Source of the DNA: Planctomycetota bacterium
Lineage (GTDB): Bacteria; Planctomycetota; Phycisphaerae; UBA1845
Length of the DNA stretch: 59,452 nucleotides
Direction: 5' to 3'
Assembly: GCA_030616775.1 (NCBI GenBank)
Contig: JAUWWQ010000025.1
Span: forward strand, 1 to 59,452
Part shown: piece by piece, positions 28,954 through 37,919 of the stretch
Layout: each line of letters opens with the position of its first letter
Position numbering within the stretch: position 1 is the first letter of the stretch
The notes under the pieces: generated by a model
Databases searched by the model: none
What the model was told of the DNA's origin: nothing
The model's input: only the letters and a program-made list of their open reading frames with translations
Position numbers and translations under genes: made by a program

Positions 28954-30203
28954 CCCAGCACTCCTGCCGCGAACAGTGTGCCGAGATCTGCGCCGCGCTG
29001 CCAGTCGCGGAGAACAGGATGCTCATGGCCGCGAATAACGGCGGTCTCGCCCTGCTCCGTCTTCGTGAAACACAATAGCTGCTCCGGCTCCGCGCGGCTG
29101 AGCACGACCGGCGAATGGCTGGCACAGAGCACCTGCACATCATAAGCCGATGAAAGTGACTGATAGACTGTTTCCACGGCAGCGGGATGTATACCGTTTT
29201 CCGGTTCTTCAATGACATAGACGCGCTCTCCGCCACCGAGATAGGCAAGGAGCGTCAGCGCCAGAAGACGCAGCGTACCGTCGGACGTCGTCCAGGATGG
29301 AACAGAAAGCCCCGTTGCGTAGCGGATGGAAAGATACCGATGGCGGTCCTCAGGGCGTTCGATCGTCTCAATGTCCTGGAGATCCGGAAGCGCCGTGGCC
29401 ACATGTGCAACCCATCGCTTAAAGCGCTCGGGAGCATCCTTTTGCAATTGATGGACAGCCCAAGGAAGATTGGATCCGTCAGGTTGAAATGCGCGTGGGC
29501 CCCCCGGTGCGGCGGGTCGGCGCATTGCCTCACTGTTGAGCACCAAGCGCTGGATACCGTCCATTAGGACCCGTTTCACCCAGGTTGCAACGGGGAAACG
29601 CTCCTCATCCTCCGGGAGATTCGCCAACGCAAGCTTCTGAGGTCCAAACCGGAAAGGTATATTCCACTTAGTGGTCTCTGAAGAGAGATAATCAATGCCC
29701 GATTCGGCCTTCTTTCTCACCACCTTTTTCCACCCAAGCGGGGCATGTTTGCCTTCCCCGATGACGACCGAATCAGGCGGCGGCGCCGACTCCGGGAATA
29801 GGCTTAGCTGTGTTTGCTTAGGACCTCTGTGCGGTTTAAGCCAAAGCGTTTCATCGAGTATCGTCAACTCCCCACGCGCATTTTCCCCGATGGCGACCTC
29901 ATAGCGCGCTCGTTTGTAAGCGTTCTGCGGAAGTTTGGATCTCCGCTCACCCGGAATCACCAGCTCGACAGCCAGCTCGATCCGGTCACTCTGCCCCATC
30001 CAAGCCAATGTCCGCAGGTCAGGCGAACGTTGATGGATGGCCTCGACCAATCCGTTGCAGAGCAAATCACCCAGAAGGGTTATGACATCCAGGAACGTCG
30101 ACTTTCCACTGGCATTCGGTCCCACGAGAACCTGGAACGGGCCAAGTTCCTGGCGAACATAGCGGAGACAACGATAGTTGAGCGCTTCCACGCAGGCGAT
30201 CAC
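28950..30203 (-). CDS. AAA (OLD/RecF-like) ATPase, MAD3-like
   Basis: 417 residues starting at GTG 30201-30203, with GGAG eight bases upstream. Walker A GPNASGKST (about residues 28-36) is close to the N-terminus. The ABC-type signature region TTSDGTLRLLALTLLAYLGG is followed by Walker B YVIEEPENGIHP and the H-loop ASHSPVVLSRA near the end, the layout of single-chain AAA_21/OLD-like ATPases used in many phage-defence systems as sensor or motor. No C-terminal TOPRIM domain is present; the MAD4-like protein encoded next may supply the effector. It heads a four-gene operon with 4-, 4- and 1-base overlaps that ends in nadC and an SGNH protein. Confidence 0.8.
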   Translation of the reverse strand: MIACVEALNYRCLRYVRQELGPFQVLVGPNASGKSTFLDVITLLGDLLCNGLVEAIHQRSPDLRTLAWMGQSDRIELAVELVIPGERRSKLPQNAYKRARYEVAIGENARGELTILDETLWLKPHRGPKQTQLSLFPESAPPPDSVVIGEGKHAPLGWKKVVRKKAESGIDYLSSETTKWNIPFRFGPQKLALANLPEDEERFPVATWVKRVLMDGIQRLVLNSEAMRRPAAPGGPRAFQPDGSNLPWAVHQLQKDAPERFKRWVAHVATALPDLQDIETIERPEDRHRYLSIRYATGLSVPSWTTSDGTLRLLALTLLAYLGGGERVYVIEEPENGIHPAAVETVYQSLSSAYDVQVLCASHSPVVLSRAEPEQLLCFTKTEQGETAVIRGHEHPVLRDWQRGADLGTLFAAGVLG

Positions 30204-30348
30204 GGACTCAGCTCCGTACGAGCAGCGGAATGATACAACCCAGTCCCCGACCTTCGGGGCCGCGTCGTACCTTGCTTATATCACTCGGCACACGTTCGAG
30301 CAAAGCACGGTCACACGACCGGTCAGATGCTGCCGAGCCTGCGATTGG

Positions 30349-31395
30349 CTAAACCAGAATGACCGTCTCTGCTGAACGGGGCCGGACTCTCCCGACGACC
30401 GCCGCGCAACGAGCACGATGCTTCCTCAACCGTTCAACAAGCCGTTCCGCGTGATCCGGCGGTACGGCAATCAGCAGGCCGCCGGAGGTCTGGGCGTCGG
30501 CCAGCACCTTAACGAGCGTCTCGTCGACACCCTTCGCGGTGAAGCGGTCGCCGAGGTATTCGAGGTTGTCCTTATGGATGCGCGTTACAATGCCATCGCC
30601 GGCCAGTCGTAGTGTACCCTCCAGCAGAGGTACACTGGCGGCCTCGATCTCGATGGTGACACCGCTGGCATCAGCCATTTCGTGGGCGTGACCGACCAGA
30701 CCGAAGCCGGTGACATCGGTCACCCCGCGCACGCCGACTTCCAGCATGGCCTCGCAAGCCCCGGCGTTCAGATCGGTCATAACGTCAATTACCTCGGCCA
30801 GATCGGACTCGCCGATTTTGCCCACCTTAGCAGCCGTGGTCAGGACTCCGGTTCCAATCGGCTTTGTTAAGACCAGGACGTCGCCGACCTTCGCCGCACC
30901 GTTGGTGTGAATGCGATCCGGATGCACCAGGCCGGTTACGGATAATCCATATTTGATTTCGCTGTCGCGGACGCTGTGCCCGCCCGCCACAACCGCCCCG
31001 GCGGCCAAGACTCGCTCCGCACCCCCGCGGAGAATCTCGACGAGGAGCCCCACCGGCAGGTCCTTGTCGGGGAAGCCGACGATGTTCAGGACGCAGAGCG
31101 GACGGGCACCCATCGCATATATGTCCGACAGGCTGTTGGCTGCGGCGATTCGGCCAAAGGTGTAGGCGTCGTCCACTAGCGGCGGGAAGAAGTCGAGCGT
31201 GGTCACCACAGCCGTGGATGCGTCCAGCTTGTAGACGCCGGCGTCGTCGAAATGGTCCACCCCCACAAGCAGGTTCGGATCCGTCACGTTCGGTAGTCCG
31301 CGCAGCACCTGCGCCGTTGCTCCGATGGGGAGCTTGCCTGCTCAGCCGGCGCAACTGGCGTAGTCGGTCAGGCGAGTCTTGTAGGGTTCATTCAT
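30349..31395 (-). CDS. selD: selenide, water dikinase containing selenocysteine (UGA at codon 18)
   Basis: 348 residues if the in-frame TGA at 31342-31344 is read as selenocysteine. Makes selenophosphate from selenide and ATP for Sec-tRNA synthesis. A simple stop-to-stop call would begin at 31308 and lose the catalytic end. From ATG 31393-31395 the peptide is MNEPYKTRLTDYASCAG-U-AGKLPIGA, which aligns with the catalytic YSHGAGCGCK of E. coli SelD: U18 falls on the catalytic Cys17 and K21 on Lys20. The rest is canonical: GVDHFDDAGVYKL, FGRIAAANSLSDIYAMGARP, GGHSVRDSEIKYGLSVTG, TDVTGFGLVGHAHEMA, DAQTSGGLLIAV. Two hairpins follow the UGA. It implies the organism decodes UGA as Sec, though selA/selB/selC are not in the window. 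Confidence 0.93.
31300..31344 (-). promoter_or_regulatory. Sec codon with candidate bacterial SECIS hairpins
   Basis: On the reverse strand the UGA (31342-31344) is followed by GCTCC-CCATC-GGAGC (31333-31319) and then GCGCAG-GTG-CTGCGC (31314-31300), both perfect stems. The second has a G-first apical loop about 34 bases after the UGA, within the spacing usual for bacterial SECIS elements. Which hairpin binds SelB is an inference. Confidence 0.6.
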
Positions 31396-31742
31396 GGCCC
31401 GTGGAGTATAGCCCACCCGCGATGCCTGGTCATTCCAGGGATTCGAGAGTCAAGCTTTCAAATACATAAGACCGATTCAGGAATGTGCGAGCAGCCTGCA
31501 ACCGGTACGGCGTCACGGAGGGCGGCCCCGGTTGCCCCGAGCCAACGGCCGCGTGATTCAGCCGGTCCTTCCGGGCACTCGGACTGCAACTTGGCGAGGC
31601 CCGGTGGGTAAAACTGCCGGGAGGACTTCAACAGTTGGCCCGCGCCCTGTTTGCCCTGAGGCTGGACAACCAGGCAGGGGGCAGGAGAATGGCGCACCGA
31701 ACGGGTGACAGGCACGGCGTTTCGTAGGATTGTCGACAGTCG
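31396..31742. other. divergent intergenic region between selD and a cyclophilin gene
   Basis: Promoters for both flanking genes are expected here; I cannot pick out convincing -35/-10 boxes. No gene is supported. Confidence 0.35.
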
Positions 31743-32738
31743 ATGCGATTAAGTGCGATCTGCACAACCACGGCCTTGATTACCTGCTCGGTACCGGTTT
31801 GGGGCCAGCCAATAAGCTTCATCCCGGAGATCCGGGCGGAATTGCGACCGGTCTCACCCCAGGTTCCCACCGGTCAGCCCGTTTGGGTGCGATTCTCCAT
31901 CGAGAATATCAGCAACGAACCAGTCACGCTTACGGTACCGGGTACGGAGCCCGAGATTCCATCCCCGGAGGCAGGTCTTCCGCTGGCGCATGTTTTCAGT
32001 GGGAGTTCAGCAAGTCCTGTGACAGTTACCACGGAGGTTGGGCGGCGGTGGGAGCAGCCCATGGGCTACAAGGCTAGTTCGCACGCGCCGATTCTGCTCA
32101 TTGCCCCGCATAGCACCGTTGGCATCACGCTTAATCTGCGAGACTATTATCCAGCCCTCCGGGGGGCCGGTCAGTACCGTGTGACCTGGCAGCCCTACGG
32201 CGGTGCGGTCAACACTGAGACGGTGCTTCTCACCATTGCTCCGCTGAAACGGGTGGAGATTATCACCGACGAGGGGGCAATGACGTTCCGCCTCTTTTAC
32301 GCTGTTGCCCCGCAGCACGTGGCCAACTTCATCGAGTTGGCGTCCTCCGGCTTCTACACCGGCAGAACGTTCCATCGTTTGGAACCGGGTCATCTTATAC
32401 AAGGTGGCTGTCCTCGCGGCGACGGGACCGGGATCCGCCCGAATGGCAAGCGTATCCGGGCGGAGTTCAGCGGCCACCCCATGCGAAAAGGCACCGTGGC
32501 GATGGCTCTTCTCGAGGACGATCCCGATTCGGCCAGTTGTCAGTTCTTCATCTGTAATACCCGACAAAAAGAGTGGGACGGGCGCTATACCGCTTTTGGC
32601 GAGCTGGTCGGTGACGAATCATTCGACACGCTCGACCGCCTGATGGCCACCCCTGTCGACGAAAACGGCCGCCCGGTCCGACCTCTGTACATGCGCAACG
32701 TGCGCGTCATGGACGCCCCACCTGACGAATTGCCATAG
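31743..32738 (+). CDS. secreted cyclophilin-type peptidylprolyl isomerase
   Basis: 331 residues. A signal peptide (ICTTTALITCSVPVWGQ) leads to a beta-rich domain of about 150 residues (VWVRFSIENISNEPVTLTVP, QYRVTWQPYGG), then a cyclophilin domain from about residue 165: TFRLFYAVAPQHVANFIELA, YTGRTFHRLEPGHLIQGGCP, GDGTG, RKGTVAMALLEDDPDSASCQ, FFICNTRQKEWDGRYTAFGE. The FHR...QGGCPRGDGTG and SCQFFI segments are the active-site framework. It likely assists folding in the periplasm or at the surface. The N-terminal immunoglobulin-like extension is unusual. Confidence 0.9.
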   Translation: MRLSAICTTTALITCSVPVWGQPISFIPEIRAELRPVSPQVPTGQPVWVRFSIENISNEPVTLTVPGTEPEIPSPEAGLPLAHVFSGSSASPVTVTTEVGRRWEQPMGYKASSHAPILLIAPHSTVGITLNLRDYYPALRGAGQYRVTWQPYGGAVNTETVLLTIAPLKRVEIITDEGAMTFRLFYAVAPQHVANFIELASSGFYTGRTFHRLEPGHLIQGGCPRGDGTGIRPNGKRIRAEFSGHPMRKGTVAMALLEDDPDSASCQFFICNTRQKEWDGRYTAFGELVGDESFDTLDRLMATPVDENGRPVRPLYMRNVRVMDAPPDELP

Positions 32739-32819
32739 CCTCTTCGGCACCCGTCCGAACCGTTCAGAGACGACAAAGGTCAGCTTTTTTTGGTCTGACA
32801 GTTGCGTTGCGGCCTGTAC

Positions 32820-33878
32820 CTATTGTGGAATCGCGTCAAGGAGGTTGTCCACAAAACGCTCGCAGCCTTCGTTTGTCAGGTGGCAAAGGTCATTAAAGTG
32901 TCGCCCGTCCTTGGGAATCAACCTGTCTTGATCGACGAAAATCACCTCGGGATACTGCCGTGCCAGCTCCGCGGCGACCTCGTTGTGGGCCGTGATTGCT
33001 GCAACGACGCACTCTGGTTTACCCCACAATTCCACCGGGAAAGTATGCACCGTATAGTCGAGTTTCCTGTTCTCGAAGTGCTCTTTGGTGTAATCCTCCG
33101 GCAAATAGAAGGCAAACGACATCAACAGCACGGGCTCTTTCCTTTCGGAGGCAATCTCGAGAATTCCCTCCAGATTGCGCCGGAACGAGGCCTTGGTCTT
33201 GACGTCGCAACCGTACTCCAGTGACTCAGGCTCGGGTTCATGGGTGGGAAGGAAGCCCGACCATCCCAGGCGGCCGGCAACCTTCAACACGACGAACTCC
33301 ACGGTATATGGAAAGACCAGCCACCGAGAGTCGGCCTTGCGCTCAAAATCGTTGATCAGCTTGTACCATGAAAGGTGCGAATAGTCCTCTTGGAAATCGG
33401 AGGGCTTGCAATTGTTGGCTCGGACTTCGTTCACACCGTGGTACACCATTACCAGATCGAAGCGCTTACCGGAGAGGTGCTTGTACTTGTAATAGCTGTC
33501 CAGCGACGTGTGGGCCGCCGCTGACGTATTATGGACCCGTACGCATTGTCCACGGGTGCGGGTCAGCCTCTCCCGTAAGACGTGCTCGATACCACCGTAC
33601 TCGGTGTGCAATACCGAACCGCCAAGCATCAAGACATCGAAACACTCTTCGTCCTTGTCGAGAGGCCTGCGCTCGAGCGACGAGACCGTTGGGTAGAACG
33701 ACCGGTAGATTTTCCTGTGGGCCGTGAAGAACGGCACACCACGGGCCTTCCAGAATGCCCGGGCACCCGACTCTACGAGTAAGACCAGGAACAGCGCATA
33801 GAGAGCATAGAATAAGAACCGTTTGGCTCTCAGGTTCAACTTCACCAGCCAGCCACCTCGCCCAACGCTTCTGTCCAT
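32820..33878 (-). CDS. membrane-anchored SGNH/GDSL-like protein
   Basis: 352 residues. One N-terminal membrane segment (FLFYALYALFLVLLVESGAR) is followed by an SGNH fold: VLMLGGSVLHTE carries the probable nucleophile serine, VHNTSAAAHTSLDSYYKYKH is block II, MVYHGVNEVRANN corresponds to the G-x-N-x block and FNDLCHLTNEGCERFVDNLL to the D-x-x-H block. Convergent with the cyclophilin gene. The substrate is unknown; a glycan or surface esterase role is inferred. It is not closely similar to the SGNH protein after nadC beyond the fold. Confidence 0.75.
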   Translation of the reverse strand: MDRSVGRGGWLVKLNLRAKRFLFYALYALFLVLLVESGARAFWKARGVPFFTAHRKIYRSFYPTVSSLERRPLDKDEECFDVLMLGGSVLHTEYGGIEHVLRERLTRTRGQCVRVHNTSAAAHTSLDSYYKYKHLSGKRFDLVMVYHGVNEVRANNCKPSDFQEDYSHLSWYKLINDFERKADSRWLVFPYTVEFVVLKVAGRLGWSGFLPTHEPEPESLEYGCDVKTKASFRRNLEGILEIASERKEPVLLMSFAFYLPEDYTKEHFENRKLDYTVHTFPVELWGKPECVVAAITAHNEVAAELARQYPEVIFVDQDRLIPKDGRHFNDLCHLTNEGCERFVDNLLDAIPQ

Positions 33879-34225
33879 TGCACCTATGCAGGAACCATTT
33901 GCGATAGTATAGCACAGATGCCGCCGTCTTTCGCTGCTGGCGTATTCAGCGGGTCGGGTTCGGGTTGCCTAACCTGCATTATTCACTGGTTCTCCCGCAC
34001 GTTTGGTGATTGGCGTGGGAAGAGGCCGATCGTCGTCGCCTTCGCACAACCTCTACCACAGTCGCTCTCCTGGAAACCGCGTCACGAAATACGCGCCTGC
34101 TGCCGACGAATCGCTCCGCATACCTCGAAATGAGGTGGGCTACCCAGGCTCGTCACCTTACGCGATCCATTGTCAGCCTCCGCGCGGACGCTTCGCTATT
34201 AAGCATTCCTTAAAGCTTGTCCGGT
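33879..34225. other. intergenic region
   Basis: Short forward frames here have no protein-like character. Nothing recognised. Confidence 0.35.
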
Positions 34226-34582
34226 TTACCAGACGAGACTTACAAGAGCGATCACGATCGCGGCAATCGAGAGCCATAGTGTCTTCATCCCTAGCGCCAT
34301 CTGACGGGCCGAATCCGAGTCGATCTTCGCTATCCAGCAGATGCGGTTCCATTCTGCGAAATGCTCTTCCCGGCAGGCGAGCATCTCCCCGGTTATCTTC
34401 TCGCGCCATGTGGCCGGGTGCAGGCGGCGTTGCCCACCGTCTTCGGGATCGTTCAGAATCTCGTACACCTCGTCCTCCAAGACGATAATGTCCGAGCCGA
34501 GCTTGCCAACGAAGCGAATGAAGTCGTCCTCCGGTAACGCCTCTAAGTGCCGCCGCATCTGTTGGTAATCATTCATGACCAT
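34226..34582 (-). CDS. small C-tail-anchored protein, third gene of a putative defence cassette
   Basis: 118 residues (or 116 from the second ATG at MNDYQQ). The first 90 residues are charged and helical (RRHLEALPEDDFIRFVGKLG, CREEHFAEWNRICWIAKIDS) and the C-terminus is one hydrophobic helix, LWLSIAAIVIALVSLVW. I do not recognise the family. It starts 27 bases after the stop of the winged-helix effector gene on the same strand, so it is probably in the same transcript. A small protein with a single terminal helix fits a membrane effector or an anchor, which is inference only. Confidence 0.6.
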   Translation of the reverse strand: MVMNDYQQMRRHLEALPEDDFIRFVGKLGSDIIVLEDEVYEILNDPEDGGQRRLHPATWREKITGEMLACREEHFAEWNRICWIAKIDSDSARQMALGMKTLWLSIAAIVIALVSLVW

Positions 34583-34609
34583 GCATCCGTTGTGTTGCTG
34601 GCATCGTCC

Positions 34610-35773
34610 CTAGTTCTGCGCGCTCGACCCAATTCGAGCTTCCGGGAAGAAAGTCAGTATTGGGTTGTCGTTAGACACCCCATCGGTTAGAGCTTGACGG
34701 ACATGGTTGGCAATCTCCGAACGATAGGTGTCGATCCGTGCCACAAGGTCATACTTGCAGGCCATGTCAATCTTGATAGTGCGAAAGTTCCCAATATCGA
34801 AAGGAATCCTGTCTTCCGCCCGAATGAGGTGAACGGTCGGCTTGCCCGTGACATGCCGGAGTGCTAGCTCGTAAAATACATTCGGGTTTTGGAAAGACAA
34901 GTCTGCAACGACCAGCCCGCTCCGTAGGATGTATTCGATCACTTGCTTTGAGATCATTCCAGCTTTGTCGATCTTGTCCGCACGGATGACCCTTAGGTTC
35001 TGATCCTCGATCGAGCGTTCTACGAACGACGAAAGAAGCATATCGGAGTGCTTCCTTTCTTCGTCGCCTTCCTTCCCTATTGGTGCGATGAAAAAGCAAA
35101 TACGATCAAAGTCTGCATCAGTCGTGAGCGACTCTTCGGTTGAGGATTCCCCGCCTTCTTCATGTTCGTCTGTGGGCTGTGAGGCTGATGGAAGCTCGTC
35201 GAGTAGCTTCTCAAGCGAAAGCAATCGTTCCGCGCCGGAAATCGTTTTGAGCAGTCCGACGGTTTTCGCGTTGCTGATGAAGATGTCAACGCACTGTTGC
35301 CTGTCGCCTTCATGCAAGTCTTCGAGCGCATCGCGCATGACTTCGCGCGCGGGAAGCTTGTTCGCTTTGAATCTTTCGTACAAGTTGGCGAATTGCTCAA
35401 CACTCTCTATACCCAGCTTGAAGCGAGCCTCCGCGCATTTGCGGTGTGACCCGTCTCCCGAAACAGCCGCGCGTCCGAGATCAGTCAGTTTGATCTCTTC
35501 TGCCGCATAGCTGCCCTGCGTCAGGCCATACTTATTCGAGTTGGTAATCAGATTCCGCGCCGCGAGCGTTCCGGAATCAAGCTTGAGCTTTTTCAACAGT
35601 GTCAGCCGCTTGATGGGATGGCCGGCAGCATGCTCCATGATGCCCTGCGCCAATGGCAGCACTTCATCAAAAGTCATCACCGGATACGGCTTTCGACCGC
35701 GCTTCCGCCCACCGTTACTCTGCGATGCTGCCTTGCGCTTTGCTTTTTTCCTTGTTGTCTTTTTCTTCGCCAT
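34610..35773 (-). CDS. winged-helix protein with nucleoside-deoxyribosyltransferase/TIR-like C-terminal domain
   Basis: 387 residues from ATG 35771-35773, chosen for AAGGA seven bases upstream; a frame runs on upstream but lacks a site. N-terminus is lysine-rich and disordered, then a winged-helix-like domain (FDEVLPLAQGIMEHAAGHPI, IKLTDLGRAAVSGD), a helical region (ARFKLGIESVEQFANLYERF) and an acidic linker. Residues about 240-350 form an alpha/beta domain: ICFFIAPIGKEGDEERKHSD, GMISKQVIEYILRSGLVVAD, LSFQNPNVFYELALRHVTGK, IPFDIGNFRTIKID. The DLSxxNPNVFYELxxRH phrase is the mark of a nucleotide-processing family related to deoxyribosyltransferase and TIR folds, often linked to immune systems. 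A glutamate in YELALRH could be catalytic. Function is inferred, not shown. Confidence 0.7.
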   Translation of the reverse strand: MAKKKTTRKKAKRKAASQSNGGRKRGRKPYPVMTFDEVLPLAQGIMEHAAGHPIKRLTLLKKLKLDSGTLAARNLITNSNKYGLTQGSYAAEEIKLTDLGRAAVSGDGSHRKCAEARFKLGIESVEQFANLYERFKANKLPAREVMRDALEDLHEGDRQQCVDIFISNAKTVGLLKTISGAERLLSLEKLLDELPSASQPTDEHEEGGESSTEESLTTDADFDRICFFIAPIGKEGDEERKHSDMLLSSFVERSIEDQNLRVIRADKIDKAGMISKQVIEYILRSGLVVADLSFQNPNVFYELALRHVTGKPTVHLIRAEDRIPFDIGNFRTIKIDMACKYDLVARIDTYRSEIANHVRQALTDGVSNDNPILTFFPEARIGSSAQN

Positions 35774-35808
35774 CTCAGGTTCCTTATCTTGCATTCTCCG
35801 TGTCGGGC

Positions 35809-36423
35809 TTATGCACCCCTGTACATCTCCGCGAAACACGCCGCCTCGGCGCGCACAATTGTCATCAAACCGTCGGCGCTATCCGGCGCGGTGAACAAAT
35901 TGCCGTGGCGGACATCCAACACACAGAAGCGGGGCGGATTGCGCTTTCCCGGCGCGAGGACGAAATCCATCAGATGCGTGATGATGTCGGCGTTGGCTTT
36001 CTTGAGCTTGGGCTTCTCGCGCATGTAGAGCTTGATCGCGTGTCGCTCGCCGTTGATGACGAGGCCCACCTCCGGGTGGAGACGCACCGCCAGCCCGGCG
36101 TGCGTCCAATCATCCTTCGGTGGATGGAACCACCAGACCTTCTTCCTGCCGAGGAATCGTTTGTACCCGGCGATGATCGTTGCGTACGCGCGCTGCTTGC
36201 GTTTGTCCGAAAGCCCGTCGAGGATCGCGTCCAGCGCCGACTTGGGTTGAGCCTTCTTGTGCATGTCCACGATGCCCTCGCGGACGGCCTTGTAGAAGTC
36301 GGCATAGACCTCGTAGTCCTCCGTGTTCTCCTTCCTCTGCTTGCGCACTACGGTCAGCTTCTGCGTCGTCGTCTTGCACACGAAATCCAGGAAATTCGTC
36401 AAACGGACAGGTACATCGTTCAT
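35809..36423 (-). CDS. hypothetical protein, first gene of a putative defence cassette
   Basis: 204 residues from ATG 36421-36423 with GGGAGGA seven bases upstream. Mixed alpha/beta, soluble, no signal peptide. Notable phrases are TNFLDFVCKTTTQKLTVVRK, AYATIIAGYKRFLGRKKVWW, DWTHAGLAVRLHPEVGLVIN and FCVLDVRHGNLFTAPDSADG. I know no named domain. It ends 35 bases before the winged-helix effector gene on the same strand. Its conserved-looking basic/aromatic centre might bind nucleic acid, but that is a guess. Confidence 0.65.
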   Translation of the reverse strand: MNDVPVRLTNFLDFVCKTTTQKLTVVRKQRKENTEDYEVYADFYKAVREGIVDMHKKAQPKSALDAILDGLSDKRKQRAYATIIAGYKRFLGRKKVWWFHPPKDDWTHAGLAVRLHPEVGLVINGERHAIKLYMREKPKLKKANADIITHLMDFVLAPGKRNPPRFCVLDVRHGNLFTAPDSADGLMTIVRAEAACFAEMYRGA

Positions 36424-37567
36424 TGCGGGTCCTCCCTGACGGCTCGAACGTCCAGTGTCATAAAAGTGGCGCTCAATCACGAAGGCGCCATGCGCGCACT
36501 TGCGCCCTGCGGCGCCCGTGCCCTAAATCCGCCGACTCATGCTTGCCGGCAGTCACGAAGGGGCCAAGTGGACTTGGCGGCAAGGCAGCACCAGAGGCAA
36601 TCGCCCATTCGAGCATTCAACGGACACTGCGAGCACCTCGTATACCACGCTGGCACTTCGCGCACTGAAATGCTGTAAACCTTTACTGGCGCAGGGTTTG
36701 CGCGGGGAGGATAGCACAACTAGTTGCATATCTGGTACGGGTGACCACTAGATCTGCCTGCCAATCTGACAGCGCTGGTCCATGCACACTGCCTGTTTGG
36801 CAGGTGTTTGGGTACCGTGGGTCACGTCTGTACGGCTCGCGGTTTGCGATTGCTCAGACGTGGTGTAGAAGCCCGAAGTAACGCCAAACGTATTGGGCCA
36901 CAGAGCGACGCGTTCGCGATGCGCGATGCATCGCTAGCCACGCCGCCTTGAGACGGTTCAGCCTTTGTATGAGACGATAATCGGCCGAGAGGAACGGGTG
37001 GCAGGGTGCCCAGTACTCTCGCCACGGTAAGGATATGAGCTCGAGCTGACCTGCACTTATCGCCAACTTGATCGGAACTTCCATCCGCCACGCAGCAGCG
37101 GCTAGGCGTCGTCGGTTCTTGGCCCTCGGTGTTGCGGACATTAGCAGCATGGTTCAGACTTCACCGGTGATTACGTTCGAGCCGCCTACCGCCCAGCCTA
37201 ACAAGAACCGAACCAGAGTCAAGGTCGGCCGCAGGCCAATGCGAGGGAGGACGCAATACACAGCTTCCCAAGCCAGGAACTCCGCGCCCGATCGTTCAAG
37301 CGTTGGCCTGGGCGGAGCAGTGGGGCGTCGCGCGAGAGACATCTGTGACGGACACCGTGATGATTCAGGATCAGATCGGAGGCGTGGGGAGGAGCCGCCG
37401 GGCTCGAGGCAGGCACGAATCAGTGGGGACTGACCGGGGACGCGATTTCGTGTGGGCGTAAGTCTATGGCAGAAAGGAGGTTAGCGCGCCCCAGGCGGGG
37501 GGAGCCGCACCCCCAGCCTACAGAGACGTAAGTCCTTGCAAGACAGAGACTTACGTTTAACCCGAAT
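36424..37567. other. gene-poor region upstream of a three-gene cassette
   Basis: No certain gene. A 98-residue reverse frame at 36854-37150 (with SLPWREYWAPCHPFLSADYR and KAAWLAMHRASRTRRSVAQY) has some protein-like character and could be a small or decayed gene; I give it about 0.25. The tmRNA 3' hairpin lies at 37526-37556. Confidence 0.35.
37526..37556 (-). terminator. hairpin just past tmRNA
   Basis: Reverse-strand ACGTAAGTC (37556-37548) pairs perfectly with GACTTACGT (37534-37526), 12 bases beyond the tmRNA 3' end. There is no long T-run, so it may be a 3' processing or stability element rather than a strong terminator. Confidence 0.45.
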
Positions 37568-37919
37568 TGGAGGCGGGGGGAATCGAACCCCCGTCCCGCG
37601 ACGGCTCCGGAAGCGCTTCTACGTGCGTAGTCGGTCTTTTGCATCTCGGGTCGGTGAACGCCGGCCGACAGGCTTTGGCCTTCCCCAGCCCGACTTTTGT
37701 TTCGCCCGTGTGCGGTCAGACATCACGCACGGGCTAGCCCACTAGTCGGCGCTTCGCAGGATAGCGGGCATCTCCTGGTCAGCGGGCTACCTACTTTTAG
37801 GCAGCCATGGCATACGAGTAGTTGCCATTTGTGGTTTCGTCAGGTGTTTTACGAGGCCTCCTGACAACCTCGGCACGCCGCACCTCCTTCAACTCGCCCG
37901 GTCGAATCCATTCGCCCCC
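37568..37919 (-). ncRNA. ssrA: tmRNA (transfer-messenger RNA)
   Basis: 352 nt. Rescues stalled ribosomes by adding a degradation tag. The 5' end reads GGGGGCGAATGGATTCGACC, the standard tmRNA start, and its GGGGGCG pairs with CGCCTCC at the 3' end (one G-T pair) before discriminator A; CCA is not encoded. The T arm reads GGGGGTTCGATTCCCCC. The tag frame (37797-37847) ends in PDETTNGNYSYAMAA followed by TAA. The first tag residue is probably the preceding ACA (Thr) or nearby; the exact resume codon is not certain from sequence alone. Confidence 0.95.

Noticed and set aside
28309-30203. Complete MADS defence locus
   Set aside because: Only MAD3- and MAD4-like genes are present; no methyltransferase, kinase or other members lie nearby.
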